In this document: in pieces, positions 18,611-27,305 of the stretch | Layout: every line of letters starts with the position of its first letter | How positions within the stretch are numbered: position 1 is the stretch's first letter | Assembly (NCBI RefSeq): GCF_008298035.1 | Contig: NZ_CP042910.1 | Span: 186,001-250,000, forward strand | Length of the DNA stretch: 64,000 nucleotides | Direction: 5' to 3' | Origin: Gimesia maris | Lineage (GTDB): Bacteria; Planctomycetota; Planctomycetia; Planctomycetales; Planctomycetaceae | Notes under the pieces: generated by a model | Told to the model about the DNA's origin: nothing | The model's database searches: none | What the model saw: only the letters and a program-made list of their open reading frames with translations | Position numbers and translations under genes: made by a program

Positions 18611-19150
18611 GCCAGTCCTTTATCGCATCCATGCGGGCATGTTCAGGGTGCGGGAGTATAAAGAGAACCCTCAGGCAGGTCAATGCGAATCTGATATCAG
18701 TTCTGTGTTGTAAGGTGTTGAAAACAATGGGTTTATGGTTGAGCTGGTGTGCGCGCTGACTTGTAAATCAATCAGAGAATCCGGTCTGTGAAGTGATGAA
18801 GCAGGGGTTTGTCCAAGAATGAATCCAAGGGCACTCGTATTTTCATCACAAGAATCTACAATAAGAGGATCGGCGGCAAAGGGGCCGCTGGTCGTCTCAT
18901 CGGGACTCACTGCCATTTTCCAGTAAAAACAGCAGGAAAATATTTCTACCAGCCGTAGCGTACGTGCCGTAGAGTCAACGCAGAATCAAAGTTCTGGATT
19001 TCACAACATACTGATACCAAACGGGATGCAGGCGATACTGCAGGTCAGTATCAGGGTTGAATTAACAGGGTTCCTGTGTTTTGAGGATTGCATCCCCCGC
19101 AGGAACCGAGTCGTCACACTTAGCAGAGTAGAAACAGTAGTCGGAATATC
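18611..19150. other. Long intergenic region between kdsD and obg
   Basis: These 540 bases separate the divergent kdsD and obg genes and should carry both promoters. No convincing gene is visible; a 78-codon minus-strand frame at 18680-18916 lacks recognisable features. The segment 19011-19107 has several inverted repeats, described separately. Confidence 0.5.
19011..19107 (+). promoter_or_regulatory. Candidate structured leader ahead of obg with alternative pairings
   Basis: Four perfect inverted pairs lie in 97 bases ending 43 bases before the obg ATG: CTGATAC 19011-19017 with 19048-19054; GATACTG 19034-19040 with 19046-19052 (5-base loop); GGGATGCA 19023-19030 with 19089-19096; and GGTTCCTG 19069-19076 with 19100-19107. 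The first two compete for the same partner, and the third crosses the first and the fourth, as in a pseudoknot. Whether this is RNA structure or a binding site is unknown. Confidence 0.35.
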
Positions 19151-20152
19151 ATGTTTGTAGATCGCGTCGATATCTATTGTAAAGCCGGTGACGGCGGAGA
19201 TGGTTGTGCCAGCTTCCGCAGGGAAGCGCACGTACCCCGGGGCGGTCCGAATGGCGGTGATGGCGGCAAGGGGGGTGACGTGATCGTGCTCGCCGATGAA
19301 AACGTCAGCAGTCTGGGAAATATTATCGGGCACAAACACTGGAATGCCGAACGCGGCGGCCACGGGTCGAGCAGCTTGAAGACCGGGAAGTGCGGCGAAG
19401 ATGCCATCATCATGGTGCCACCGGGCACACTGGTCATCGACAGTAAACGCGGAAATCTGCTACGTGATATGAAACAGAGTGGCGACAGGGTCGTGGTCGC
19501 CAAAGGAGGAAAAGGGGGGCGTGGCAACCGTCATTTTGCAACAGCCACTCATCAGACGCCTCGCGAATTCGAAAAAGGGGGCGTAGGCGAACTGAGAGAC
19601 ATTTCGCTGGAGCTCAAACTGATCGCTGATGTTGGACTGGTCGGTAAGCCCAATGCCGGTAAATCGACTTTGCTCAGTCGGCTTTCGAAAGCCCATCCGG
19701 AAATTGCAGCTTACCCGTTTACGACCAAGTATCCCAATCTGGGTCTGGTCCGGGTCGGCTTTGACCATCAGTTTGTCATGGCGGATATTCCCGGTCTGAT
19801 TGAAGGAGCACATGCGGGCGTGGGGCTGGGGCACGAATTTCTCAGGCATGTGGAACGCACACGGGTCCTGGTGCATCTGGTTGAACCTTCGCCTATGGAT
19901 CAGACCGATCCGATACAGAACTACCGACAGATCCGGGAAGAGATGCGCCTGTATGATGCCAGCCTGATGGACCGTCCGGAAATCATTGTTGTGACCAAAA
20001 GCGAACTTCCCGATGCAGAACCAGTCGCCGAACTGCTGGGAGAAGAACTGGGCAGACCCGTCATGCAGATTTCTTCTGCCACCGGTTCGAATCTCGATAA
20101 ACTGGTGCGCATGATTATTGACGAACTTGAAGAACTGGAAGTCGAGGCGTAA
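19151..20152 (+). CDS. obg: Obg/CgtA GTPase, ribosome assembly
   Basis: This 333-residue protein shows the full Obg layout: a glycine-rich Obg fold at 1-158 (AGDGGDGCASFRREAHVPRG and KGGKGGRGNRHFATAT) and a G domain with P-loop GLVGKPNAGKSTLLS, switch PFTTKYPNLG and G3 DIPGLIEGAH. The G4 element reads VTKSELPDAE, with glutamate where N/TKxD normally has aspartate. G5 is ISSATGSNLDKL. No C-terminal OCT domain is present, so it is of the short type. Obg binds GTP, acts in 50S subunit assembly and stress response, and is cytoplasmic. A small membrane protein gene starts 2 bases after the stop with GTG. Confidence 0.95.
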   Translation: MFVDRVDIYCKAGDGGDGCASFRREAHVPRGGPNGGDGGKGGDVIVLADENVSSLGNIIGHKHWNAERGGHGSSSLKTGKCGEDAIIMVPPGTLVIDSKRGNLLRDMKQSGDRVVVAKGGKGGRGNRHFATATHQTPREFEKGGVGELRDISLELKLIADVGLVGKPNAGKSTLLSRLSKAHPEIAAYPFTTKYPNLGLVRVGFDHQFVMADIPGLIEGAHAGVGLGHEFLRHVERTRVLVHLVEPSPMDQTDPIQNYRQIREEMRLYDASLMDRPEIIVVTKSELPDAEPVAELLGEELGRPVMQISSATGSNLDKLVRMIIDELEELEVEA

Positions 20153-20154
20153 GC

Positions 20155-20424
20155 GTGGAGTCGGAGCCCCCTGCTGAAACAGAAGAAAACCGCCAGCAGC
20201 CAGCCGCTCCTGTTCCCCAAGTGCCGGGCGAACGGGAAAGTACGCCCGGTGAAGTCCGCGTGCGGTTTGGTCTGTACGGGGCAGGTGTGATGATGGTGCT
20301 CTGCTTCCTGGTCCAGGCCGTTTTCAATCTCACACCCGATCAGACCCAGCGGATTACCGAACTGGGTATCCTGATGGGAATCGGCTATGTACTGGGCTGG
20401 GGTTTTGCCCGAATACGCTTTTGA
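20155..20424 (+). CDS. Small two-helix membrane protein
   Basis: I do not recognise a family. The 89 residues start with GTG 2 bases after the obg stop and so are probably co-translated with it. The N-terminal 40 residues are hydrophilic, rich in Glu, Pro and Gln (ETEENRQQPAAPVPQVP), and are followed by two predicted transmembrane helices: GLYGAGVMMVLCFLVQAVF and LGILMGIGYVLGWGFARI. A cytoplasmic, disordered N-terminal tail with a membrane hairpin is likely. The tight coupling to obg is the main reason to take it as a gene. Confidence 0.7.
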   Translation: MESEPPAETEENRQQPAAPVPQVPGERESTPGEVRVRFGLYGAGVMMVLCFLVQAVFNLTPDQTQRITELGILMGIGYVLGWGFARIRF

Positions 20425-20836
20425 GGCCGATGCGGCTTGAGCGAAGTCGAATTGTAATTATTGCATCTCGTCACTTTTTCCGGCCGAATTTGCAATATCT
20501 ACAACCGTTTTCCAGCTCGACCTGAGAAAAAAATTACAGGAAATTGATATTCTAAGTCTCTGTCTTAAAACAGTTTAGGGCCAGGTTCTGCCAATGTTCA
20601 CATAGGGGGCCCCAAAAAAACTCTTCTCATTGGTCCTCTGTTTGCAATAAACTTTCCCTGCTTGAAACGACCTCTGTGTTTGAATGGAATTCGCCAAAGA
20701 TCGTTTCAGGTTCAATCCAGATCATATCTCAAACCCCAATTCGAGTGATCGACCCAAACTATCCCGTAACTACTAATGCTGAGATTGTCAGACACAGACC
20801 CGCATCTGTGTCTGCAAACAAAAGGATCCCGAGGGC
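20425..20836. other. Leader and intergenic region ahead of the gluzincin gene
   Basis: This 412-base stretch between the small membrane protein and the gluzincin gene has a long overlapping open frame (from 20676) that is out of frame with the real gene and looks spurious. It contains GGGGCCCC followed by seven A residues near 20608-20620, and a strong hairpin at 20789-20814 described separately. Confidence 0.4.
20789..20814 (+). promoter_or_regulatory. 10-bp perfect hairpin just before a start codon
   Basis: CAGACACAGA (20789-20798) and TCTGTGTCTG (20805-20814) pair perfectly over the 6-base loop CCCGCA. The ATG at 20837 follows 22 bases later, with AAAGGATCCCGAGG between. There is no T-run, so a role in initiation, mRNA stability or protein binding is more likely than termination. 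Confidence 0.5.
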
Positions 20837-22039
20837 ATGGAAGCTCAAATCAGTCGCTGTCTCGTATTATTCCTGGCGTCATTCATCTCGCTGGGCGCTT
20901 CTTACAAAACTCCCAACTTCGTCACACATGCCCCGACCGCGGAAGTCGCGAAACAGGTGGGTGATGCTGCTGAGATCTATCGTAAGGAACTGGCTATCAC
21001 CTGGCTGGGCCACGAACTTCCCAAATGGTTCTCCCCCTGTCCGATCAAAGTCAAAGTTGGAAACTATGGTGCCGGCGGTGCGACCACGTTCTCTTTTGAC
21101 GGTGGCGAAGTGTTCGGCTGGAACATGGAGATCCAGGGTTCCCTGGAACGCATCCTTGATTCCGTCTTGCCGCACGAAGTTAATCATACGATCTTTGCCT
21201 GCCACTTTCGTCGACCGCTGCCTCGCTGGGCCGATGAAGGGGCAGCAACGATTGTGGAACACGAATCAGAAAAACGACGTCAACGCCTGCTGAATCGCCA
21301 GGTGATGGGAACCAATAAACGGATCCCGCTGCGAAACCTGCTTTCGATGACCGAATATCCGTCCGAGATGCAACAGGTTCTGACATTGTACGCCGAAGGC
21401 TATTCACTCGCAGATTATCTGCTGCAGACCGGTGGCAAAAAGCGTTACCTGATGTTTCTGGAAGATGCTCATAAAAATGGCTGGGACGAAGCGATTGCGA
21501 AAATGTACAAAATCAAGAACGTCGAAGCTCTGGAACAACGCTGGGGCAGCTGGATTATGGCAGGCAGCCCGGCTTTGAATCTGCCGGCCGGTCAACAGCT
21601 GGCAGCAGTAGAACCAAAGCAGCCATCAGCGGTTGATAACAAAGAATTTGTGATTCGCTCACAGAGTCCCGATCAGGTGGAAGCAGACTTTGCCACTGAA
21701 ATGCCTGAGCAGACCCAACTGGCCAGTGCCGAACCAACAGAAGAAATGCAGCGCGAATCTCGGCCTCTGCCGATCGAATCACGTATTCCTTTCAGCGGCA
21801 GGCCAGCAGAAAAAAGACACGTGCAGGAGTCGGTTGCCTTTGTGCCGGATGCGAAACGTCTGCCTCGCACCTCACTGCATCAGGATTCAACATCTGCTCC
21901 CCAGTCACGACCTCAACCAGCGGGCCGGTTTGCACAACCAAAGCGTTCTCCACAGCGACCAGCGAACCGTTACAACCGCGGAGCGAGTCCTGCCCGGGGC
22001 GGAATTGATCTGGGTCAGTCTGCCGAGATCGACTTCTAA
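20837..22039 (+). CDS. Exported gluzincin-like protease with a disordered tail
   Basis: This 400-residue protein has an N-terminal signal-like hydrophobic segment (CLVLFLASFISLGASY) and a catalytic-type region near residues 110-140: SVLPHEVNHTIFACHF with HEVNH as HExxH, then RWADEGAATIVEHESE supplying the probable third glutamate ligand. This resembles the MA-clan peptidase fold of DUF1570-type proteins. The last 150 residues are rich in Gln, Pro, Arg and Ser (PQSRPQPAGRFAQPKRSP), look disordered and end IDLGQSAEIDF. It is probably an extracytoplasmic peptidase of unknown substrate. The ATG at 20837 is preferred because the longer frame from 20676 is a different reading frame. Confidence 0.65.
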   Translation: MEAQISRCLVLFLASFISLGASYKTPNFVTHAPTAEVAKQVGDAAEIYRKELAITWLGHELPKWFSPCPIKVKVGNYGAGGATTFSFDGGEVFGWNMEIQGSLERILDSVLPHEVNHTIFACHFRRPLPRWADEGAATIVEHESEKRRQRLLNRQVMGTNKRIPLRNLLSMTEYPSEMQQVLTLYAEGYSLADYLLQTGGKKRYLMFLEDAHKNGWDEAIAKMYKIKNVEALEQRWGSWIMAGSPALNLPAGQQLAAVEPKQPSAVDNKEFVIRSQSPDQVEADFATEMPEQTQLASAEPTEEMQRESRPLPIESRIPFSGRPAEKRHVQESVAFVPDAKRLPRTSLHQDSTSAPQSRPQPAGRFAQPKRSPQRPANRYNRGASPARGGIDLGQSAEIDF

Positions 22040-22058
22040 ACGGTGTCCCGTATTACTG

Positions 22059-22168
22059 TAGCGTCTCCAGGGCCATTTTGGCTCGAGTCGAATCGATCGG
22101 GAGACGCTATGGTTGAACGTGATACGCTCTTAACACCTGGAAGATCGGGATTCAATTCACCCCAGGTG
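22059..22168. repeat. Two perfect inverted repeats between convergent genes
   Basis: TAGCGTCTCC (22059-22068) pairs with GGAGACGCTA (22100-22109), and CACCTGG (22134-22140) pairs with CCAGGTG (22162-22168). They lie between the gluzincin stop (22039) and the stop of the convergent alcohol dehydrogenase (22176). No T-run follows, so they may be bidirectional termination or mRNA-end structures; I reject a tRNA here. Confidence 0.4.
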
Positions 22169-22175
22169 CTGAATT

Positions 22176-23279
22176 TCAGGAAGTTGAGTCAGGCCGAACA
22201 GCGACACGATACGAGCGACGGTTGGCCGATTCTGCAAATGCAGCCTTGAAATCACTCAGTAGAAACGTCTGCTCGCAGAGCCTGGAAAAGGGATACTGGT
22301 TCTGAAACCGTTCCAGGAAATTCAGGGCGTTGGCCAGATCCAGATCCACATAATTATGAATGCCTTCGATACGCAGTAATCTCCGGACAATTGTCTCTGC
22401 AGAAAGCTGAACCGGGCGAGCCGGATAAACAGATCCGACAAGTATCATGGCTCCCCCAATGGCCATCGCTTTCAGACCACTCTCGATCACTTCGGGGACT
22501 CCCGTCATATCGAACACAAGATCCACTCCACGCCCTTCTGTCAGATGCATAATTTCCTGATGCAGTGGCTGTTCTTTTTTGACCAGCAAAGCGTGTCGCG
22601 CACCGAACTCCAGGCTGCGCCTGACACGATCCGGATCAATATCTGACACCAAAACCTTCCCGGCGTTTTTCGAATGGGCGACCGCTGATGCAGTGACTCC
22701 CAGCATACCCGCCCCGAGTATTAAGACGGTTTTATCCTGGACGTCACCTGCCAGACGAAAAGCTGCCATGACGGTTGCGGTGGCGCAATTCGCCGGGCTG
22801 GCAATCTGATCGGGCAGTGATTCGGGAACTTTAAAAATAGTCGTGCCTTTGACCAGGTGGCAATGACTGGCCAGTCCGCCACTCAGATAATTCTGCTCGT
22901 TCAACCGCTGGTGACCGTATTTAAACAGACGCGTACATTTCTGCGTCAGCCCGCGTTGACAGAATTCGCAATTTTTGCAGGAGACTGCAACCGACCAGGT
23001 GATCCGGTCACCACGTTGAACGGGACGCTCCAGAAAATCTTTGACTGTATATTCGGGATGCAGATCGACTACGCGTCCGACCATCTCGTGCCCCAGAATC
23101 GTCGGGCAGGGGGTAGTGCGTGTCCCTTCAAAAGTATGCAGGTCGCTTCCACAGATGGTGCAACACAATATTTCAACCAGTACTTCACCCGGTTTCAGAT
23201 GAGGCCGGTCGACTCTGGCATATTCCAACTTTCGATCATCGTCTTGCAGGATGATAGAGGTACATTGATCGTTTATCAT
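22176..23279 (-). CDS. Zinc-dependent alcohol dehydrogenase linked to phosphonate catabolism
   Basis: This 367-residue MDR-family dehydrogenase has the catalytic zinc motif with CTICGSDLHTFEG and GHEMVGRV, four structural zinc cysteines in SCKNCEFCQRGLTQKC, and a Rossmann motif VLILGAGMLGVTASAVA followed by VSDIDPDRV for NAD(P). It matches from memory the family placed beside phosphonate-degradation genes (proposed name HpnZ). It follows phnW by about 160 bases on the same strand, so it may be part of the same regulon with its own promoter. Its substrate is not known; an aldehyde or alcohol from phosphonate side-chain breakdown is an inference. Confidence 0.75.
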   Translation of the reverse strand: MINDQCTSIILQDDDRKLEYARVDRPHLKPGEVLVEILCCTICGSDLHTFEGTRTTPCPTILGHEMVGRVVDLHPEYTVKDFLERPVQRGDRITWSVAVSCKNCEFCQRGLTQKCTRLFKYGHQRLNEQNYLSGGLASHCHLVKGTTIFKVPESLPDQIASPANCATATVMAAFRLAGDVQDKTVLILGAGMLGVTASAVAHSKNAGKVLVSDIDPDRVRRSLEFGARHALLVKKEQPLHQEIMHLTEGRGVDLVFDMTGVPEVIESGLKAMAIGGAMILVGSVYPARPVQLSAETIVRRLLRIEGIHNYVDLDLANALNFLERFQNQYPFSRLCEQTFLLSDFKAAFAESANRRSYRVAVRPDSTS

Positions 23280-23307
23280 AAAACACTAAAACTGCTGGCA
23301 GAGAACA

Positions 23308-23387
23308 CTATCTGATAGAACTGCTTTTCAGATAGATGAATTATGAGACAATGACATTTGTCATGTGACGGGGCAGATTAATGTCAT
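23308..23387 (-). promoter_or_regulatory. Operator-like region upstream of the alcohol dehydrogenase
   Basis: Within the 164 bases between phnW and the dehydrogenase start, CTATCTGA (23308-23315) pairs with TCAGATAG (23328-23335). ATGACA-TT-TGTCAT (23351-23364) is a perfect 14-base dyad, and TGTCAT recurs at 23382-23387. Repeated half-sites suggest a transcription-factor target controlling this gene separately from the upstream cluster. Confidence 0.4.
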
Positions 23388-23443
23388 TTTTTATAAACGG
23401 CTTTCTGGTAAACGGAAAGTGTACGATATATATTTTTTCAGAC

Positions 23444-24574
23444 TTACTGAATTGTTGGATTCACCAGACGCACGCCCAGCTTGTTGAGCGTCTGTTCAAT
23501 CTGTACTGTCAGGTCCATGATGTCTGCCGGGAAGACATGGCCTATATTACCGATCCGGAAAGTCTCCGCCTGACTGATTTTACCGGGGTAAATTACGTAA
23601 CGCCGCTGTTTCAATTCATCATAAAACTGGTTGAACTGGAATGAAGGGGACTCGGGATAATAAAATGAGGTAATGATCGGCGACTGCAGTTCCCGAAGCA
23701 GCAGAGTCTGCAGGCCTCGTTTCTGCATTTCTGTTACCAGTGTGGACTGGTTTTCCTGGTACCGCGCATGCCTGGCAGCAATTCCCCCTTCCGCGTCCAG
23801 TTCATCCAGCGCCTGCAGAAAAGCATTCACAACATGCGTGGGTGACGTGTAACGCCATTTGCCTCCCTTGTGTTCCATTTCTTTCCACTGGTCGTACAGA
23901 TCCAGGCTCAGAGAACGCGCCAGGCCTTTTGTCTGCTCCAGTTTCTGCCGATTCGCAATGACAAATCCGAAACCGGGCACACCCTGAATGCATTTGTTGG
24001 CCGATGAGATCAGGTAGTCGACGTGAAATTCTTCCATGGAAAGCGGAATGCCTCCAAAGGAAGACATCGCATCCAGGATATAGTCTTTCCCGGCGGCGTG
24101 TACCAGTTTGCCGACTTTCTGAGCGGGGTTGATCATACCGGTCGTGGTTTCGCAGTGCACCATGGCGACATGCGTGATGTCAGAATCAGCCGTCAGCGTG
24201 GCGCGGATCTGTGCCAGGTCGGGAGGTTCTGTTTCTGAATAAGACAGTTCCTGCAGGGGGATCTTCAGGCAACGGGCGATCTGCGCAATGCGACTGCCAT
24301 ATGCACCGTTGGAAATGACCAGCAGTTTTCCGTCCGAAGGGATCACCGATCCGATGGTCGCTTCCACAGAAAAGGTGCCGCTGCCCTGCATCAGGACGGA
24401 TGTGTAATCGCTGGAGTCCGTTGCCAGGCGTACCAGTCGCTCCCGGATTTCCATCACGCGCTGGTTATAATCCACGTCCCAGGTCGAATAGTCGGCCAGC
24501 ATGGCTTCGCGCACACTGCGGGTCGTGGTCAAAGGGCCGGGAGTCAATAACAGGTAGGGAATATCCGCGTCCAT
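23444..24574 (-). CDS. phnW: 2-aminoethylphosphonate-pyruvate transaminase
   Basis: This PLP enzyme moves the amino group of 2-aminoethylphosphonate to pyruvate, giving phosphonoacetaldehyde and alanine. The start chosen is the ATG at 24574 (376 residues), one base after the phnX stop; a longer frame begins at 24604 inside phnX. Motifs are [11 protein letters not shown] at the N-terminus, [23 protein letters not shown], the PLP aspartate region [11 protein letters not shown] and the Schiff-base lysine in [15 protein letters not shown] (Lys 194 from this start). The length matches the usual PhnW. It is tightly coupled to phnX, which removes the phosphorus from the product. Confidence 0.93.
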   Translation of the reverse strand: MDADIPYLLLTPGPLTTTRSVREAMLADYSTWDVDYNQRVMEIRERLVRLATDSSDYTSVLMQGSGTFSVEATIGSVIPSDGKLLVISNGAYGSRIAQIARCLKIPLQELSYSETEPPDLAQIRATLTADSDITHVAMVHCETTTGMINPAQKVGKLVHAAGKDYILDAMSSFGGIPLSMEEFHVDYLISSANKCIQGVPGFGFVIANRQKLEQTKGLARSLSLDLYDQWKEMEHKGGKWRYTSPTHVVNAFLQALDELDAEGGIAARHARYQENQSTLVTEMQKRGLQTLLLRELQSPIITSFYYPESPSFQFNQFYDELKQRRYVIYPGKISQAETFRIGNIGHVFPADIMDLTVQIEQTLNKLGVRLVNPTIQ

Positions 24575-24575
24575 T

Positions 24576-25382
24576 TCAATTCTCTTTTGCGTTAAGTTGT
24601 TCAATGATATCAGGAAGTCCCTGCAGCGTGGGAATCACAAAGTGGGCCCCGGCATTTTTGAGTTTGGTCTCGGCAATTGCTAATCGATCCGCTTTCTGTT
24701 CATCGCTTAAGGCTGCAAACTCAGCGACTGTCAGGCCGACTTCACTACCTGTCTGTGTCAGGCCGACAGTCCACGTGCCCGCATTCAACCCGGCTTCAAT
24801 GTCGGGAACCGTATCACCCACCTTGACGACGGCTGACGGGGGAAAGACGCCCAGCGCTTCCATGTTGCGATAGATCATCCAGGGAGCAGGACGTCCCGCG
24901 GGAACTTCGTCTGCACACATGCTGAAGTCGGGGGCATAGCCTTGTGCCCGTGCTGCCTCCAGCACGGGATCTGCCACAATCCGCGGGTAACCGGTGGTGG
25001 AACCGATTTTGATTCCCTGGTCTCTTAAGATCGAAATGGTTTCACACAGGTCAGGTACCAGGTCGGTAAACAGTTTTGCTTCTTCGATCTGCAGAGGCAT
25101 GAAAGTTTCGTAGATGTGTTTGACATCCGCTTCGGTCCAGTCACGCTGATGGAGCGATTTCCATTGGGCGGCGATCTCATCCAGTTGAAACAGACTGCGA
25201 ATGTGATCCTGCTTATGCAGGCCCATCGGGCCGCGTGCCTGCTGTGGTGTCAGGTCCACACCACACGCTTTGAACGCTTTGATAAAGGCAGAGATCGGTG
25301 CAAAGCAGCCGTGGTCAATCGTGGTGCCGGCCCAGTCGAAAATCACAAGTTTGATCGTTTCAGGTTTCATAATTTCTTTCAT
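24576..25382 (-). CDS. phnX: Phosphonoacetaldehyde hydrolase
   Basis: This enzyme cleaves phosphonoacetaldehyde to acetaldehyde and phosphate. The 268 residues show the HAD motif [12 protein letters not shown] (nucleophile Asp 16) and the family-specific Schiff-base lysine in [14 protein letters not shown] (Lys 57). Later come [24 protein letters not shown] and the HAD acidic motif [16 protein letters not shown]. Length is the family norm. Its start overlaps the HD gene stop by 4 bases (ATGA) and its stop lies one base before the phnW ATG, so it is in the middle of an operon. Confidence 0.95.
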   Translation of the reverse strand: MKEIMKPETIKLVIFDWAGTTIDHGCFAPISAFIKAFKACGVDLTPQQARGPMGLHKQDHIRSLFQLDEIAAQWKSLHQRDWTEADVKHIYETFMPLQIEEAKLFTDLVPDLCETISILRDQGIKIGSTTGYPRIVADPVLEAARAQGYAPDFSMCADEVPAGRPAPWMIYRNMEALGVFPPSAVVKVGDTVPDIEAGLNAGTWTVGLTQTGSEVGLTVAEFAALSDEQKADRLAIAETKLKNAGAHFVIPTLQGLPDIIEQLNAKEN

Positions 25383-25963
25383 TCACCAGGATCCGGAGTC
25401 TGCTGCTGCAGGACTCTCTGGACATAAGTTAAAAAATATTCGAGTTCGGGGGTTTCAAAATCCGGAACTTTTGCGGCTTCATCCCAGTTGCGCAGACGAA
25501 GCGCCTCCTGCGACCAGGGATTGTGTTCGAACTCCATCTGTTCTGCGGAGTCAAAGGGGCCTCCCTGCAACTGCAGGCTGAGTACCGATGCAGGAGAAAG
25601 CCGGGACACATATTCCGCATCGGTGGCACAGCGGTAGCGTTTGGCAGCGACGTGCAATCGAATAGGTTCGGTTACATCTTTCGGGAAATAACGATTCAGC
25701 CATTGGGCACCGATGCGTTCATGCAGATCGTCAATGCCCTGGGTCGCACAGTCTTCATCGTGTTTGTGGAGCAGATGACCGATATCATGCAGTAAGGCAG
25801 CCACGATCAGTTCCGCAGATTCACCCGCCTGTTCGGCAGCGAATGCTGCCTGCAAGGCATGCTCTGTCTGTGAGATCGCTTCGCCGGCATACATGTTGGC
25901 CCCTTTTTCCTGAAAACGCAGTCGTATTTCCGCGATGATCTCAGCCGGATTATTGAGGGACAT
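25379..25963 (-). CDS. PhnZ-like HD-domain phosphonate oxygenase
   Basis: This 194-residue HD-superfamily protein has the metal motifs TEHALQAAFAAEQAG (His 35), LLHDIGHLLHK (His 59, Asp 60, His 63) and HVAAKRY with a conserved lysine. It also has the N-terminal YAGEAIS segment whose Tyr and Glu positions resemble the induced-fit pair described for PhnZ. PhnZ uses a mixed-valent di-iron centre to cleave the C-P bond of hydroxylated 2-aminoethylphosphonate. No PhnY-like 2-oxoglutarate oxygenase gene is visible in the window, so the true substrate may be a ready-made hydroxyphosphonate, or the protein may be a regulator or salvage enzyme. It matches the phosphonate-associated HD family (TIGR03276, from memory). 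Confidence 0.7.
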   Translation of the reverse strand: MSLNNPAEIIAEIRLRFQEKGANMYAGEAISQTEHALQAAFAAEQAGESAELIVAALLHDIGHLLHKHDEDCATQGIDDLHERIGAQWLNRYFPKDVTEPIRLHVAAKRYRCATDAEYVSRLSPASVLSLQLQGGPFDSAEQMEFEHNPWSQEALRLRNWDEAAKVPDFETPELEYFLTYVQRVLQQQTPDPGE

Positions 25964-27305
25964 GGGGGGCCTCCGGTTCAGGTTCTGTGGGTAAGAGTTG
26001 CGCCAGATTCATCTGTCTCTCCTGAATGCGCCAGTAGATCAGTCCGGCAATGACGGCGGTGCAGCAGATTCCCGCCAGCCCGCCAAATGCCATTCTCCAG
26101 CCGTAGTATTCGGCGATCATCCCGACAGTGTGACCGGAAAGTATCGCTCCCAGGTAGCCCGCGGAATCGACGAGCCCGGCGACGGTCGAACAGCCCCGCT
26201 TTCCGCCGAGGTCAATCGCCATCACACCCGACAGAAATGAGTATGGGGCCATCAGAAAAAAGGCGACCAGTGAAATCAGCGTGAGTGCCAGGTACGGTTT
26301 GCCTGAAACGTCAATTGTAGTCAGTAAGATCAGTGACAGGACCAGCAGGATCAGGCTCGGCAGTATCACTCGGCCGTGTCTGCCCTTAAGGCGATCCGAG
26401 GTGATTCCAGCCAGCAAAGCCGAACAGCCTCCGACCAGCGGAAACAGCATGCTGCCCACAGCGGCCTGGCCGATCTCAAACTTTGCAACTTCATTCAGGA
26501 AAGTGGGGGTCCAGAAGTTAAAAGTTTCGCGGACCAAAGTCAGACTGAAATTCATAATACAGATCAGCCAGAATAACGGGCTGGCAAACAGCGGTTTGAG
26601 TACCTCTGCAATGGAAATTCGCTGTGCATGATTTCCTTCCGCGCCATACACGTTCAGCGGATTCGCTTCCGGTTCTTCCAGGCCGACATCGATGGGGCTG
26701 GACTTCAAACTGAAATAAACAAAGACTGTAATCAGGCCCAGTGTGCCGGCAGAGATAAAAAAGATCGTACGCCAGTCGATCAGAAAACTGAGCGAGGAAT
26801 CACTTTCTCCCAGCATGATCAGGCGGCCGAGGTAGACGCGGGCAAACGCATCGCCGAACAGAAATGACAGTGAGAGAACAGCCATCACGGTTGCATGCCA
26901 TTGCACGGGAAACCAGCGCGAGGCGGTTTTCACCAGCGCCACCCAGCCCATCGACTGAAAAAAACGATTGCCGGCCCAGATGATCACGAACAGGGTCAGC
27001 CCACCGGCCAAACCGAACCAGATCGAAAACAGGACGGACGCGATCATGCCGGTCAGGAACATCAGCCGACCGCCGAGAAAATCAGCCAGGTAGCCGTTAA
27101 TGATTTTTCCGAGGGCATACAACATGACACCTACGGAGGCGACGGTACCGATGTCGGTTTTGGTGATCCCGGCTTCCGCGTACTCTTTGAGCAGCAGCGG
27201 CGTTGCGACGGCCAGGTTCGAGCGGCAGATGTAATAGCCGACATAACCCAGAAACAGACTCAACAGAGTCATGATTTGCCAGTTTCGATTCGGATGCTTC
27301 GACAT
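25950..27305 (-). CDS. Organophosphate:phosphate antiporter-like MFS transporter
   Basis: This 451-residue protein has about 12 transmembrane helices and resembles the GlpT/UhpT/PgtP antiporter family: LGYVGYYICRSNLAVATPLL with the conserved Arg, GKIINGYLADFLGGRLMFL, SMGWVALVKTASRWFP and a C-terminal repeat with GITSDRLKGRHGRV. That family exchanges inorganic phosphate for organic phosphates. In this cluster it most likely imports 2-aminoethylphosphonate or a derivative instead of the usual ABC transporter. It overlaps the HD gene by 14 bases and the FAD oxidoreductase stop by one base, so it belongs to the same operon. Confidence 0.75.
   Translation of the reverse strand: MSKHPNRNWQIMTLLSLFLGYVGYYICRSNLAVATPLLLKEYAEAGITKTDIGTVASVGVMLYALGKIINGYLADFLGGRLMFLTGMIASVLFSIWFGLAGGLTLFVIIWAGNRFFQSMGWVALVKTASRWFPVQWHATVMAVLSLSFLFGDAFARVYLGRLIMLGESDSSLSFLIDWRTIFFISAGTLGLITVFVYFSLKSSPIDVGLEEPEANPLNVYGAEGNHAQRISIAEVLKPLFASPLFWLICIMNFSLTLVRETFNFWTPTFLNEVAKFEIGQAAVGSMLFPLVGGCSALLAGITSDRLKGRHGRVILPSLILLVLSLILLTTIDVSGKPYLALTLISLVAFFLMAPYSFLSGVMAIDLGGKRGCSTVAGLVDSAGYLGAILSGHTVGMIAEYYGWRMAFGGLAGICCTAVIAGLIYWRIQERQMNLAQLLPTEPEPEAPHVPQ

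Noticed and set aside
18680-18916. Minus-strand 78-codon frame between kdsD and obg
   Set aside because: It shows no family resemblance, signal peptide or clear ribosome-binding site, and lies in a promoter-rich gap.
20676-21293. Long plus-strand frame overlapping the gluzincin start
   Set aside because: It is out of frame with the HExxH protein and its translation is low-complexity and basic without motifs.
22043-22170. A tRNA between the convergent genes at 22 kb
   Set aside because: A T-loop-like TTCAATT is present, but its stem does not pair and no acceptor or anticodon arm fits.
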